DNA from: JBOGOC01 sp050747525
GTDB lineage: Bacteria; Acidobacteriota; Polarisedimenticolia; JACPZX01; DASXTC01
Assembly (NCBI GenBank): GCA_050747525.1
Contig: JBOGOC010000094.1
Coordinates: forward strand, 1-51,408
Length of the DNA: 51,408 nucleotides
Direction of reading: 5' to 3'
Position 1 is the stretch's first letter. Each line of letters starts with the position of its first letter. The notes under the pieces were generated by a model that searched no databases, was not told where the DNA came from, and saw nothing but the letters and a program-made list of their open reading frames with translations. The translations under genes were made by a program, and so were the position numbers. Positions 51,374 to 51,408 of the stretch are shown piece by piece.

Positions 51374-51408
51374 GGAATCGAAACGCAGTTTGATGAGGAC
51401 CGCGCGGC
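51374..51408. other. Window end, no feature seen
   Basis: The last 35 bases after the matrixin stop contain no recognisable gene, hairpin or promoter. Confidence 0.6.

Overview
The window is very GC-rich, densely coded chromosomal DNA with no tRNA, rRNA, CRISPR array, insertion sequence or phage gene that I can see. The gene content suggests a free-living heterotroph, most likely of the Acidobacteriota or a neighbouring deep phylum: a large S8 protease with FN3/BACON-like tails, DPP IV, a VPS10/sialidase-like propeller protein, exo-muramidase NamZ, sulfatase-TPR and GT39-TPR proteins, and a sucC-sucD-ndk block. The lineage is inferred from gene content only; there is no marker gene that settles it. 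Genes are often coupled by ATGA/GTGA overlaps, and about ten junctions of this kind decide start codons here.

Layout. 1-4.4 kb (+): the 3' part of an AlaX-type tRNA editing protein (cut by the window edge) and two GT39-like membrane glycosyltransferases, the second with a TPR tail. 4.5-6.8 kb (+): hemerythrin-like protein, a duplicated membrane protein and truA. 6.85-11.04 kb (-): two more GT39-TPR paralogues. 11.08-15.34 kb (+): CBS-domain protein, RlmD-type rRNA methyltransferase, a zinc ribbon and a degenerate sulfatase-TPR protein. 15.34-19.86 kb (-): CsbD-like protein, glycogen-debranching-like enzyme, GT4 glycosyltransferase, phosphodiester glycosidase-like protein. 19.9-23.8 kb (+): an unknown secreted protein, then sucC-sucD-ndk-PPTase behind a near-consensus promoter. 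23.6-25.5 kb: alpha/beta hydrolase (-) and a divergent SPFH + ribbon-helix-helix pair (+). 25.5-26.0 kb: scrambled remnant of a deleted secreted-protein gene. 26.0-30.6 kb (-): the S8 protease, then a MarR-ArsM-GNAT arsenic operon. 30.6-38.6 kb (-): DPP IV, antiporter and aconitase in one operon, with NamZ and a TPR protein upstream. 38.7-45.9 kb (+): a Cys-rich protein, a TIGR01777 SDR, a five-gene operon (PuuD-like membrane protein, cupredoxin lipoprotein, CorA, sirtuin, secreted protein), a small basic protein and a flippase-like protein. 45.9-49.9 kb (-): VPS10-like propeller coupled to cystathionine beta-synthase. 50.1-51.4 kb (+): a secreted protein and a matrixin with a six-cysteine knottin-like tail.

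Themes. Central metabolism (TCA enzymes sucCD and acnA, ndk, transsulfuration) is interleaved with cell-envelope and extracellular functions (GT39 enzymes, NamZ, several secreted proteases). TPR tails recur on unrelated extracytoplasmic enzymes. The most unusual pieces are the SPFH/RHH pair with a helical-phase double operator, the Cys-bearing MarR of the arsenic operon, the matrixin with a knottin-like tail, the degenerate sulfatase, and the inverted gene remnant beside the S8 protease.
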